8,445 nucleotides of DNA. It comes from Pseudomonadota bacterium (GTDB lineage: Bacteria > Myxococcota > Bradymonadia > UBA4248). Position numbers and translations under genes: made by a program. The stretch's first letter is position 1. Every line of letters starts with the position of its first letter. Positions 1 through 6,868 of this stretch are shown here, piece after piece. The notes under the pieces are model-generated. The model did not search any database. It was not told where the DNA came from and saw nothing but the letters and a program-made list of their open reading frames with translations. The stretch spans positions 1 through 8,445 of the forward strand of contig JAGBXG010000509.1 of the NCBI GenBank assembly GCA_017629415.1, given 5' to 3'.

Positions 1-124
1 ACAAAAAATGTCTCAGGAACAAGCCGATAAAAAGATTCAACAAATTCGGCAACGCGATCAAGAACGCCGAAAATCTAAACAAAAATCAGCATCCGGTATG
101 CCCGTTGTCGAAAAGGACTGGTAA
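1..124 (+). CDS. C-terminal end of a Bat-locus VWA/TPR protein (BatB/BatC-like), partial
   Basis: The reading frame is open from the left edge (codons in phase with position 2) and stops at TAA 122-124, leaving about 40 residues. They are charged and Gln/Lys/Arg-rich (EQADKKIQQIRQRDQERRK) and end in VVEKDW. A short basic-acidic tail closing in a K-D-W motif is what I know from the C-terminus of BatC-type TPR proteins and BatB-BatC fusions, and the next gene on the same strand is batD-like, as in known Bat operons. An ATG at 8 could start a 38-residue ORF, but the frame stays open through it to the edge, so I read this as the tail of a longer gene. No VWA or TPR domain is visible here; the identity rests on the tail motif and the neighbour. 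Confidence 0.68.
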   Translation, partial: QKMSQEQADKKIQQIRQRDQERRKSKQKSASGMPVVEKDW

Positions 125-129
125 AATAA

Positions 130-204
130 TGGCGGCGCGTATTGGCCAACGGCCAATAGCAGCCGCCAGACGGGACGTATGGCGGTTTACCGCCATAGGC
201 CCGT
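130..204 (+). repeat. Element A: two tandem bulged-G hairpins between the Bat genes
   Basis: Hairpin A1 pairs TGGCGGC (130-136) with GCCGCCA (162-168), and inside it ATTGGCC (141-147) with GGCCAAT (151-157). Hairpin A2 pairs ACGGG (170-174) with CCCGT (200-204), and inside it ATGGCGG (179-185) with CCGCCAT (190-196). In both, the junction between outer and inner stem reads CGT on the left and AG on the right: C pairs G, T pairs A, and one G (139; 177) is left bulged. The element starts six bases after the upstream stop codon. The same design recurs at 6834-6913 (element B) and, as one hairpin on the other strand, at 6658-6685. A2 is followed by only four Ts, so it is at best a weak terminator. 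It could attenuate or process the Bat transcript, or be an inserted palindromic repeat. Confidence 0.85.
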
Positions 205-274
205 TTTGGCAGTGTAAATTTTATTCAATTCTATAAAACCTGGCCAACCTATCATTCATAAAACCAAACTTACG

Positions 275-2887
275 ATGAAAAATATTCTAAAAAATATAAC
301 AATTGCCGCATTTTTAGCCACAACACCCATGGCAGCGGCCGTTGTTCTCCCAGACGTTGCTGTGGCACAATCTGTCAAACTTCAGACACAGGTTTCGGAA
401 ATCTATGCCGGTATGCCGTTTCAGTTGTCTGTTGTGGTTGAAGATTTTAACGAAAAACCGCAGCCTGAAATTGCCCCTTTTGAAATCCCCAATGCCACCG
501 TGCAATTTATTGGCGTTTCCCCGCGCATATCCTCTATGACAACGATGATTAATGGCAGAATCACGTCTAAAAAAGAAGTGACTTATGTCTTTAATTATCA
601 AGTCACCCCTAAAATCGAAGGCCAATATACGATTCCTGTGATTGTCGCAACGCAGGGCACGCAAACCGCAAGTTCAGCACAGCCCGTGGCTTTTACGGCA
701 ACAAGCGTACAAACGACGAAGGATATGCGCATTGAGCTTCAAGTCCCCGATCGCAAATTTTGGGTAGGGGAAACTTTTGAAGCCACACTGGCATGGTATC
801 TAAGAAAGGATGTCGCCAAGCAAGAATTCAGCATTCCGATGCTTGAAATGCCCGACACTTTTGACGTTGCAGAACCCGAAGAAGCACGCCGTGGCTGGTC
901 GATTCCGCTGACTGTCGGCAGCCGGCAGCTGGCATTCCCTTATACGCGTGATACCGTGATGATTAATGGTTTGGAATACACGCGTTTTCTCATTTCTATG
1001 AAATTAACGCCCTTGAAAAGCGGTGTGATTCAGCTGCCGCCTTCTCAAGTTCTGGCCGAACTGGAGTCGGGACGTACCCAGGATATGTGGGGCTTTGGAC
1101 GTGCCAATTATCAGCTGTTTAAAGCCGAAGACATTGCCCGTACATGTACCGTTCAGGAATTGCCGCAAGCTTCGCGTCCAAATACTTTTGCAAATGCCAT
1201 GGGCAGCGATTTTACGATTTCAGTCAATGCTGATCGTACCATTGTCAAAGCCGGCGATCCCATTATTTTGACCATCGATATTTCTTCACCCAGTTCTTTA
1301 GATGGTCTGATCCTGCCGTCGTTAGTTGCCGCCGGTCTGAATGAACAGCTTTTCGGCGTTTCAACAGAAGATCCGATTGGCGAAAATATTGAAGGTGCCG
1401 AAAAACGTTATATCAAACGTTTTACCGTACCTGTCCGCATCAAATCTGAACGCGTGACGGAAATTCCGCCTTTGGCATTCAGTTATTTCAATCCCAAAAC
1501 AGAAGAATTTACAACGGTACGCAGCCAACCCATTGCTTTAAGCGTCACCGCTGTCGATAAAATCAGCGTGGATGATGTCGTGATTGGCACACGTCCGGTT
1601 CAGGATACTCCCAAATCCACCCCCACAACAGAAAAGCCTGAACGACCACTGGTCGATCCCACGGCAGGGGCACTTGATTTGGGTTTGACATCGACAGATG
1701 AGCATTTAAAAAACACACGTCCAACCTCCACCCTGCCCATACAAATCGGACTTTATACCCTGCCTTTTGTGGCTTGGCTTGCGCTGGCTTTGACACGCCG
1801 GACACGCAAGTCGCGTCAGGCCAATGCCTCCCAGCGTGAAGCCACTCAACAACTCAAAACGGCCCTCAATGATGCGCATAACATAAGTGCTAAAGAAGGA
1901 GTAGCAGCCATTACCAATGCTCTGAATGCCTTCCTTACGGCAACAGAATCTCCGCGTGAACCTTTCAAACCTCTCATTGAACGCATGGAAATCGAAGCTT
2001 ATCGTCCCAGCGAAACGAGCAAATCTCTGCCTGAAGACCTCATCGACGAACTCCGTTCTGCAATCAAAACTCACGTGAATCCAGCTTTTGCCAAACTCAT
2101 TGCCTCGCTGTTGGCAGCCATCATGGCTTTTGCAGTGGCTTTTGGCTTGCCATCTATGGCGACAGCCGGCGATTCTCAACAGCTTCATGATGAAGCCGTG
2201 GCCGCTTATCACAAAGCCATGGAAACAACAGATCGATCCGATCGTATTGCCCATTTCAAACAAGCTTACGGCATTTTTCATACCTTGGCGACACGTCATC
2301 CCGGCAATACCGAACTCTATATCGATGCCGGCAATGCAGCCCTCGGAGCGGCTGATTTCGCTCATGCAGCACTCTCATATAAACGCGCACTCATGATTGA
2401 ACCGATGAATAAACAGGCACAAAGCAATCTGGCCTATATTCAATCTGTTCAGGGTGAACGATCTGCGGATAATGCTCAACTGCTTTCAAATACTTTCTTT
2501 TTGAACGATCATATTTCACGTGATACGCGTTTGCTCATTGCAGCAATTTTGTTTGCGCTTGCCATGTTTTTATTCATTCCATGGTTCCCCAAAGGACGAC
2601 GCATCACCGCTTACCTGGCCATATTCCCCATGGCACTATGGGGCTGGATGCTCGCCGGTGCTCTTTTTGAACCCGAATCTCATGAAGCTATCGTCATGGA
2701 TGAAGTATTTCTGAAAACCGCTGACAATGCCGGTGCTTCAAACGTATCGACAATGCCCCTTGAGCCCGGATTTACGGTCCAAATCCTCAAAACTTACAAT
2801 AACTGGGTACAAATTCAGACTTCATCCGGAGAAACAGGCTGGCTGCAAAATTCTGCCATCGAACCTGTTCAACGCGAAATCATTTAA
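275..2887 (+). CDS. batD: BatD-BatE fusion: Bat aerotolerance protein with TPR and SH3-like domains
   Basis: The 870-residue product begins with a Sec-type signal peptide (residues 1-31, probable cut AVA/QS). Residues 32-440 look like BatD (oxygen tolerance family): beta-rich repeats with the SEIYAGMPFQLSV opening and a repeated pattern around residue 315. A Pro/Thr-rich linker and a membrane helix (about 490-510) lead to a cytoplasmic helical domain (515-600). A second hydrophobic segment (606-630) ends in SMATA and resembles a signal peptide. It precedes TPR-like repeats (644-726) containing AALSYKRALMIEP, which matches BatE well. Two more membrane helices (751-770, 776-798) precede an SH3-like domain (805-865, with NNWVQIQ and GETGWL). 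The protein should be inner-membrane anchored with large periplasmic parts, acting with BatA/B/C in oxidative or envelope stress. The ATG fits the signal peptide, but no clear Shine-Dalgarno precedes it. The gene follows the Bat fragment by 150 bases. Confidence 0.85.
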   Translation: MKNILKNITIAAFLATTPMAAAVVLPDVAVAQSVKLQTQVSEIYAGMPFQLSVVVEDFNEKPQPEIAPFEIPNATVQFIGVSPRISSMTTMINGRITSKKEVTYVFNYQVTPKIEGQYTIPVIVATQGTQTASSAQPVAFTATSVQTTKDMRIELQVPDRKFWVGETFEATLAWYLRKDVAKQEFSIPMLEMPDTFDVAEPEEARRGWSIPLTVGSRQLAFPYTRDTVMINGLEYTRFLISMKLTPLKSGVIQLPPSQVLAELESGRTQDMWGFGRANYQLFKAEDIARTCTVQELPQASRPNTFANAMGSDFTISVNADRTIVKAGDPIILTIDISSPSSLDGLILPSLVAAGLNEQLFGVSTEDPIGENIEGAEKRYIKRFTVPVRIKSERVTEIPPLAFSYFNPKTEEFTTVRSQPIALSVTAVDKISVDDVVIGTRPVQDTPKSTPTTEKPERPLVDPTAGALDLGLTSTDEHLKNTRPTSTLPIQIGLYTLPFVAWLALALTRRTRKSRQANASQREATQQLKTALNDAHNISAKEGVAAITNALNAFLTATESPREPFKPLIERMEIEAYRPSETSKSLPEDLIDELRSAIKTHVNPAFAKLIASLLAAIMAFAVAFGLPSMATAGDSQQLHDEAVAAYHKAMETTDRSDRIAHFKQAYGIFHTLATRHPGNTELYIDAGNAALGAADFAHAALSYKRALMIEPMNKQAQSNLAYIQSVQGERSADNAQLLSNTFFLNDHISRDTRLLIAAILFALAMFLFIPWFPKGRRITAYLAIFPMALWGWMLAGALFEPESHEAIVMDEVFLKTADNAGASNVSTMPLEPGFTVQILKTYNNWVQIQTSSGETGWLQNSAIEPVQREII

Positions 2888-2944
2888 AATAGAAATGGGA
2901 GCAGCTTGGAACCCACGGCGTACACGAAAACTAACACTTAGAAG

Positions 2945-2977
2945 GCGAAATGGGATGTATCCCATTTCGCTTTTTTT
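2945..2977 (+). terminator. Intrinsic terminator of the Bat transcript
   Basis: GCGAAATGGGA (2945-2955) pairs perfectly with TCCCATTTCGC (2960-2970) around the loop TGTA, giving 11 base pairs followed directly by seven Ts (2971-2977). It lies 57 bases after the batD stop. There is no A-tract on its left, so it should act only on the plus strand and not on the convergent maf transcript. Confidence 0.93.
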
Positions 2978-3061
2978 GCATGGTCTTCGTCAATATCTGC
3001 AACATTGCTTACGCTATTCCCTCAAACATAGGGAGATGACTTTCCTTGGCACCTCTTGAGT

Positions 3062-3649
3062 TTATCCGAAATTTTTATCCCATTCCGGGGCATATTTGAG
3101 AATCATAGCATTCAGTTTCATCATGGGCAGTCCCTGAATGGCGGTGGGATCATCACATCGAATCGCTTGAAATAATCTGGGCCCGCGAGCTTCGATTTTA
3201 AACGAACCGGCACAATCTGTGGGCATATCGGCAGCCACATAACTTGCAATCGTTTCTGGTGTCAAATCATCGCGAAACACGAGCTCCGCACGATTTTGAT
3301 ATGCTGAAATTTGGCCTTTGCAAATCACCACGACACTGGTGGCCAAAATTGCCGTTTGGCCTTTCATGGATGCCAGCTGTGCACAAGCACCGGCTTCGGT
3401 ACCGGGTTTGCCCATCAGCATATCGCCAAAGACCAAGCCTTGATCTGAACCAATGACAAGGTCATTCGGATAATGCCTGGCAACCGCAAGCGCTTTATTT
3501 TTGGCATGAGCAGCAATCAAATCAAGCGGTGCCATACCGTCAATGGCTTGTTCATCGTAATCCGGTGCCACACAAGCCACATCAAATCCAGCATCTGCCA
3601 TCAATTTTTTGCGATATTTGCTCGTGCTAGCCAAAATCAATTTCATCAT
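3062..3649 (-). CDS. maf: Maf-family nucleotide pyrophosphatase, YceF (m7GTP) type
   Basis: The 195-residue protein opens with MMKLILASTSKYRKKLM, the phosphate-binding signature of the Maf family. It has the catalytic-region motif VIGSDQ (65-70), then MGKPG (79-83), CAGSFK (146-151) and GLP (173-175). GSDQ and CAGSFK mark the YceF subgroup, known to hydrolyse 7-methyl-GTP to the monophosphate, rather than the YhdE dTTP/UTP subgroup. It is a soluble cytoplasmic house-cleaning enzyme of normal family length. The frame could be extended to 3691, but those codons lie inside the upstream gene. GAGGA at 3662-3658, eight bases before the ATG, supports the start at 3649 (3646 is also possible). Only one base separates it from the stop of the sigma-54 activator, so the two are translationally coupled. 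No terminator is evident after it. Confidence 0.92.
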   Translation of the reverse strand: MMKLILASTSKYRKKLMADAGFDVACVAPDYDEQAIDGMAPLDLIAAHAKNKALAVARHYPNDLVIGSDQGLVFGDMLMGKPGTEAGACAQLASMKGQTAILATSVVVICKGQISAYQNRAELVFRDDLTPETIASYVAADMPTDCAGSFKIEARGPRLFQAIRCDDPTAIQGLPMMKLNAMILKYAPEWDKNFG

Positions 3650-3650
3650 G

Positions 3651-5117
3651 CTATGCGTCCTCATCATCGCCGGCGTTATTCGGATTGACAATGCCGTATT
3701 TCTTCATAAGCTTGCGGAAATATTTTCTATCCAAGTCCGATTCTCGTGATGCTTGAGAAATATTGTAGTTATTACGTTCCAACAGAGCCCGAATATATTC
3801 ACCTTCAAAGCTAGTCAGCCATTCTTCCTTGGCTTCTTTAAAGGTTTTGGAAGAATAATCGACAGTAGGATGCATATCCTGGGCGACGGGAACAGCTGAT
3901 TGAACTGCTTCTGAAATATTTTCAGGTTCCGGCGGTGCAAGGGCAGCGCATTTCGCCACGTGTTCTGGCAAATCTCCAATTTCAATGCAGTCGCCATCCG
4001 CCAGTGAGCAGGCACGTTCAACGACATTAAGCAATTCGCGGACATTCCCGGGCCATGTGTAGCTCGTCATAGCCCTAAGAGCTTCGCGTGAAATCGAACG
4101 CAGCTTAAGATTGGCATTTAAATCTCGATTAAACGATGAATTTTTCAAAAAATGTTTAACGAGCAAAGGCAAATCATCAATGCGGTCACGAAGTGGCGGC
4201 AAAAATAAACGAACGACAGAAAGGCGATAGAAAAGATCTTCTCTGAACCTGTTATTGCGGACTTCATCTTCCAGCTTGCGATTGGTTGCCGCAATGACAC
4301 GAACATCCACAGGAATGGCCTTGGCTGCACCCACTCGGCGAACTTCACGTTGCTCTAGAACACGCAAAAGCTTGGGCTGAAGTTCCAAACTCAATTCCCC
4401 TAATTCATCCAAAAATATGGTGCCGCCCTGAGCCAGTTCAAAAAGCCCCTGACGCGTCATTATCGCCCCCGTAAATGAGCCTTTCTCATGGCCAAACAGC
4501 TCGCTTTCAATCAGTGACTCCGGCACTGCCCCACAATCAAACACCACAAACGGTTTTTTGGCACGCAAACTCATCTTATGAAGCGTATGCGCAATGACTT
4601 CTTTACCAGTGCCCGTTTCACCTTCGATCACAACAGTGGCATTCGTCGGCGCAATTTTCTCTAAAATGCCGTAAATTTCACGCATTTTCACATTGCCGCC
4701 AATGATATCCCCAAACTTCTCTTCAGAAGACGGCACAACAGCAACTTCTTCATCTAACGGCTGAAAAATAAACTCTGCTTCGCCAAAACGAAGCAGACAT
4801 CCGGGAGATAAATACGCTTCTTTGATACGAACTTGGTTAATCCATGTCCCATTCGTTGAATCAAGATCTTTGATAACGTAAGAGTCATCTTCCTGAATGA
4901 TTTGGGCATGATAACGACTGACCGTATCATCTTTGACAACCAAATTATTGTCATCCAGCGAACCCACTGTAAACAGACCATGTTCAAAAATCCAAACACG
5001 CCGATTGGTCTTCTGCTGGGTCACAATGCGACACTTGCGCAAATGAATGGTCGTAGGTTTGCCATCCAAATAAGAAATCTTTGTCGGTGAAATATAATCT
5101 TGAAAACGTGATGCCAT
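3651..5117 (-). CDS. FHA-domain sigma-54-dependent transcriptional activator
   Basis: The 488-residue protein has three parts. An FHA phosphothreonine-binding domain (about 45-118) shows [16 protein letters not shown] and [10 protein letters not shown] sigma-54 AAA+ ATPase domain (about 138-370) has Walker A GETGTGKE (166-173), the sigma-54 contact loop as GSFTGA (213-218; the usual form is GAFTGA), Walker [11 protein letters not shown] (231-240), FREDLFYRL, and WPGNVREL (355-362). After an acidic linker, a Fis-type helix-turn-helix (about 440-475, with [19 protein letters not shown]) binds DNA. There is no receiver domain, so activation presumably depends on a Ser/Thr kinase signal or phosphopeptide read by the FHA domain. 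That architecture is common in Myxococcota. The start has GAGG five bases upstream. A sigma-70-type promoter lies just before it and maf follows immediately. Target genes cannot be read from the sequence; the serpin gene is a nearby candidate. Confidence 0.95.
   Translation of the reverse strand: MASRFQDYISPTKISYLDGKPTTIHLRKCRIVTQQKTNRRVWIFEHGLFTVGSLDDNNLVVKDDTVSRYHAQIIQEDDSYVIKDLDSTNGTWINQVRIKEAYLSPGCLLRFGEAEFIFQPLDEEVAVVPSSEEKFGDIIGGNVKMREIYGILEKIAPTNATVVIEGETGTGKEVIAHTLHKMSLRAKKPFVVFDCGAVPESLIESELFGHEKGSFTGAIMTRQGLFELAQGGTIFLDELGELSLELQPKLLRVLEQREVRRVGAAKAIPVDVRVIAATNRKLEDEVRNNRFREDLFYRLSVVRLFLPPLRDRIDDLPLLVKHFLKNSSFNRDLNANLKLRSISREALRAMTSYTWPGNVRELLNVVERACSLADGDCIEIGDLPEHVAKCAALAPPEPENISEAVQSAVPVAQDMHPTVDYSSKTFKEAKEEWLTSFEGEYIRALLERNNYNISQASRESDLDRKYFRKLMKKYGIVNPNNAGDDEDA
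3658..3662 (-). promoter_or_regulatory. Ribosome binding site deciding the maf start
   Basis: GAGGA on the minus strand lies inside the end of the activator gene, eight bases before the ATG at 3649. It favours the short, conserved Maf N-terminus over the longer in-frame ATG at 3691. Confidence 0.75.
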
Positions 5118-5177
5118 AATTGCCTCAATATCATGCTGCGCCTTTTTGAAGACGGCTGAATCCTTTCAGGCAATTAT
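5116..5177. repeat. 10-base perfect inverted repeat spanning the activator promoter and start codon
   Basis: ATAATTGCCT (5116-5125, plus strand) and AGGCAATTAT (5168-5177) are exact reverse complements, 42 bases apart. On the minus strand, the arm nearer the promoter overlaps the -10 box and the other overlaps the Shine-Dalgarno (GAGG) and the ATG of the activator gene. It could be a pair of operator half-sites or an RNA stem in read-through transcripts. Confidence 0.6.
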
Positions 5178-5201
5178 CACGCATATCCCAAACAGGGTCA
5201 A
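5173..5201 (-). promoter_or_regulatory. Sigma-70-type promoter of the activator-maf operon
   Basis: On the minus strand, TTGACC (5201-5196) is followed after exactly 17 bases by GATAAT (5178-5173), each one base from consensus. The predicted transcript start near 5166 leaves about 48 untranslated bases before the ATG at 5117. The -35 box overlaps the TGA stop of the preceding lipoprotein gene. Confidence 0.75.
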
Positions 5202-6487
5202 GGCTGCACTGGGGTATTTTGTCCCCAAAGACAATTCATATCCGGTTTGACAAATTTCAACGTTTCAGCCCTATCCGGTTTGATGTCATCTTCGACAGTC
5301 AACAGCCAGGCATCCGCGTTTTGAGGCAATGCCGGATAAAAAATCCATGTTTTCGGAACAGGCGCCAATTCAGGCTTACCTCCCTTCACCACTCTCACGA
5401 CCCAAGCCTGTGTTTTGGCACGATAAAAATAATATGCTGCGTCATCTTGATGAGAAATCAAACGCACATCGGACAGTTCAACCGATTCAGCCGGACAAAG
5501 GTCTTCAGCATTTTCTTGAATGATGCATCCGGTCTTGCGAATGCCAATCCATGTATCCCGATGACGAACGATAAAGTCAGCTTCCATGACAACTTGCATC
5601 GTACCGTCGTTTTTCAAAGTATAAACGATATGCGGCCATTCCTTTTTATTGTCAGCATTTCTGCGCACTTGCCTTACCAAAATCTGCGCAGTTCCATCCG
5701 AACGTTTTAAAACGTCTTGAATCTCAGGTACATGTTCCGAGGTGGAATCAAACAAAGTCAGCGCTCGCGATCCCATTCTGAACATGCCATGATATGGCGC
5801 ACGATCATCGCGCGGCCGCGTACCGGACATCACCACATCACGGCGATCCAAAAGTGCACAGCGCGTTCCAGGCTCCGGCACAAACCCGCGCGTGCCAGCC
5901 GACCAATCTTCGGCAGGCACATGGTTATCGTTTTTATCGTAGTGAAGGATTTCGAGCTGATAATCGGCTTGCTTGACATCGCGTTGAATCACGCCAATAC
6001 GAAATCCATCGTCCAAAGCTTCAAAACATGAGACTTGTGCATGGCTAGCCAGTGTCAAAGTTTTAAAAGTTCCGTTTTCTGTATTTTTGAACATCAGGAC
6101 ATCATCATTCAACGTATTCAGCACGATTTGAGTCTGATCTGAAGTGGCATGTATCAACACAGAAGAAGGAATAAAGGTTTGTGTCAACAGCTCACCTGCA
6201 TCACGAAAACAAGCCTCTCGCGAGGGGACAGGCACTTCGGCTTTGGACACAGCTGCAGGAGATACGATTTGTTCTTCGGCAGCCTGGGAAACTTCCTGCG
6301 CAACAGTTTGAGATTCAACTGCCTTTTGGGAGGCTGAAGATTCAGGCACTGAAAGGCCAAAATCTGCAGCCTGAGACAAACCACTCGGTTCAACGGAAGG
6401 CGCAGATGCACATCCTGCCCAAATACAGCTGCTCAAAATGCCTATTACATAAACTTGAAACCAATTTCTCGATTCAAAACCGTTCAT
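5198..6487 (-). CDS. Lipoprotein of unknown function
   Basis: I do not recognise a family for this 429-residue protein. It has a hydrophobic N-terminal signal (about 10-25) ending in IWAGCASAP. Cys26 is the likely lipidated residue, although Trp at -3 is unusual; LSSC (18-21) is a more canonical but earlier alternative. Residues 27-93 form a low-complexity Ser/Ala/Val/Glu/Gln linker, as expected for a tether away from the membrane. Residues 93-429 form a globular region rich in short beta-like stretches with several Cys (for example EACF, VSCFEA, TRCALL, TGCII, EDLCP, MNCLW), which suggests disulfides in the periplasm or on the surface. The repeated short strand pattern might be a beta-propeller, but I see no diagnostic motif. 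The start is preceded only by a weak purine stretch. No terminator follows; the next gene begins 80 bases downstream, so read-through is possible. Confidence 0.8.
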   Translation of the reverse strand: MNGFESRNWFQVYVIGILSSCIWAGCASAPSVEPSGLSQAADFGLSVPESSASQKAVESQTVAQEVSQAAEEQIVSPAAVSKAEVPVPSREACFRDAGELLTQTFIPSSVLIHATSDQTQIVLNTLNDDVLMFKNTENGTFKTLTLASHAQVSCFEALDDGFRIGVIQRDVKQADYQLEILHYDKNDNHVPAEDWSAGTRGFVPEPGTRCALLDRRDVVMSGTRPRDDRAPYHGMFRMGSRALTLFDSTSEHVPEIQDVLKRSDGTAQILVRQVRRNADNKKEWPHIVYTLKNDGTMQVVMEADFIVRHRDTWIGIRKTGCIIQENAEDLCPAESVELSDVRLISHQDDAAYYFYRAKTQAWVVRVVKGGKPELAPVPKTWIFYPALPQNADAWLLTVEDDIKPDRAETLKFVKPDMNCLWGQNTPVQP

Positions 6488-6587
6488 TTTTCAATCTCAA
6501 ACCTATAGATGTCATAACGTTTGGCCGGGCAGATTTATCGTTTTTACAAAACCTTCCCCCATCAACCTCCCATAGGCGATTTTGAAA

Positions 6588-6620
6588 GCTGAGACGAATT
6601 TTTCAGCATTCTGTCTCGGC
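6588..6620. repeat. Imperfect hairpin next to composite C
   Basis: GCTGAGAC (6588-6595) pairs with GTCTCGGC (6613-6620) with one T-G pair. Inside it GAAT (6596-6599) pairs with ATTC (6608-6611), leaving T6612 bulged. It may be the outer part of the palindromic array that continues to 6713. Confidence 0.5.
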
Positions 6621-6638
6621 CAAATAAGCTTTGATTTG

Positions 6639-6713
6639 AGGGGGCAAAGCCCCCTGCGGCGCTATTTGCTGCGCAAATACGCGCCTACCCCCGATGCGGG
6701 GCTTTGCCCCGCA
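6639..6713 (-). repeat. Composite C: three palindromes, with a bulged-G hairpin between inverted GC-rich hairpins
   Basis: The left hairpin pairs AGGGGGC (6639-6645) with GCCCCCT (6649-6655) around AAA. The right hairpin pairs TGCGGGGC (6695-6702) with GCCCCGCA (6706-6713) around TTT. Their shared 13-base cores (6641-6653 and 6698-6710) are exact reverse complements. Between them, on the minus strand, GGCG and CGCC form an outer stem, ATTTGC and GCAAAT an inner stem, and the junction reads CGT/AG with one bulged G. That is the same junction as in elements A and B. The block is far richer in GC than its surroundings. It resembles a miniature palindromic repeat; no transposase is nearby. Confidence 0.8.
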
Positions 6714-6826
6714 ACGCCCCGATCCGGTATCACACAGACGATATTGTATAAAAAAAACACGATCAAATTTGTTCAAAAGTTATATCATCATAAGAGCAAT
6801 GGAACAGAGTTTACATCTTACCCCAC

Positions 6827-6868
6827 AAAAAAACGCCGGGTGTATTGGCATCTGCCAATAGCCCGGCG
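6827..6868 (-). terminator. Intrinsic terminator of the serpin gene, formed by hairpin B1
   Basis: Read on the minus strand, CGCCGGG (6868-6862) pairs with CCCGGCG (6840-6834) around an inner six- to seven-pair stem, and seven Ts follow directly (6833-6827). It lies 67 bases past the serpin stop codon, with hairpin B2 in between. Confidence 0.85.

Noticed and set aside
130..204. Integron attC site or CRISPR repeat
   Set aside because: No GTTRRRY/RYYYAAC core pair, no integrase, and only two unlike hairpins without regular spacers.
129..236. A 35-codon plus-strand ORF across element A
   Set aside because: It is read straight through the two hairpins, has no ribosome site and resembles no protein; the palindromes explain the sequence.
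205..275. Sigma-54 promoter before batD (TTGGCAGTG)
   Set aside because: Ten bases after the GG the sequence is TT rather than GC, so the essential -12 element is missing.
2727..3059. A 110-codon plus-strand ORF after batD
   Set aside because: It overlaps the SH3-like end of batD in another frame and crosses the intrinsic terminator.
3650..3691. Extended N-terminus for Maf
   Set aside because: The added residues lie inside the activator gene and precede the conserved MMKLILAST start, which has its own GAGGA site.
6721..6826. Promoter in the AT-rich stretch (TTGAAC/TTGATC with TATACA or TACAAT on the minus strand)
   Set aside because: No pair of boxes has acceptable spacing, and the next gene start is more than 230 bases away beyond composite C.
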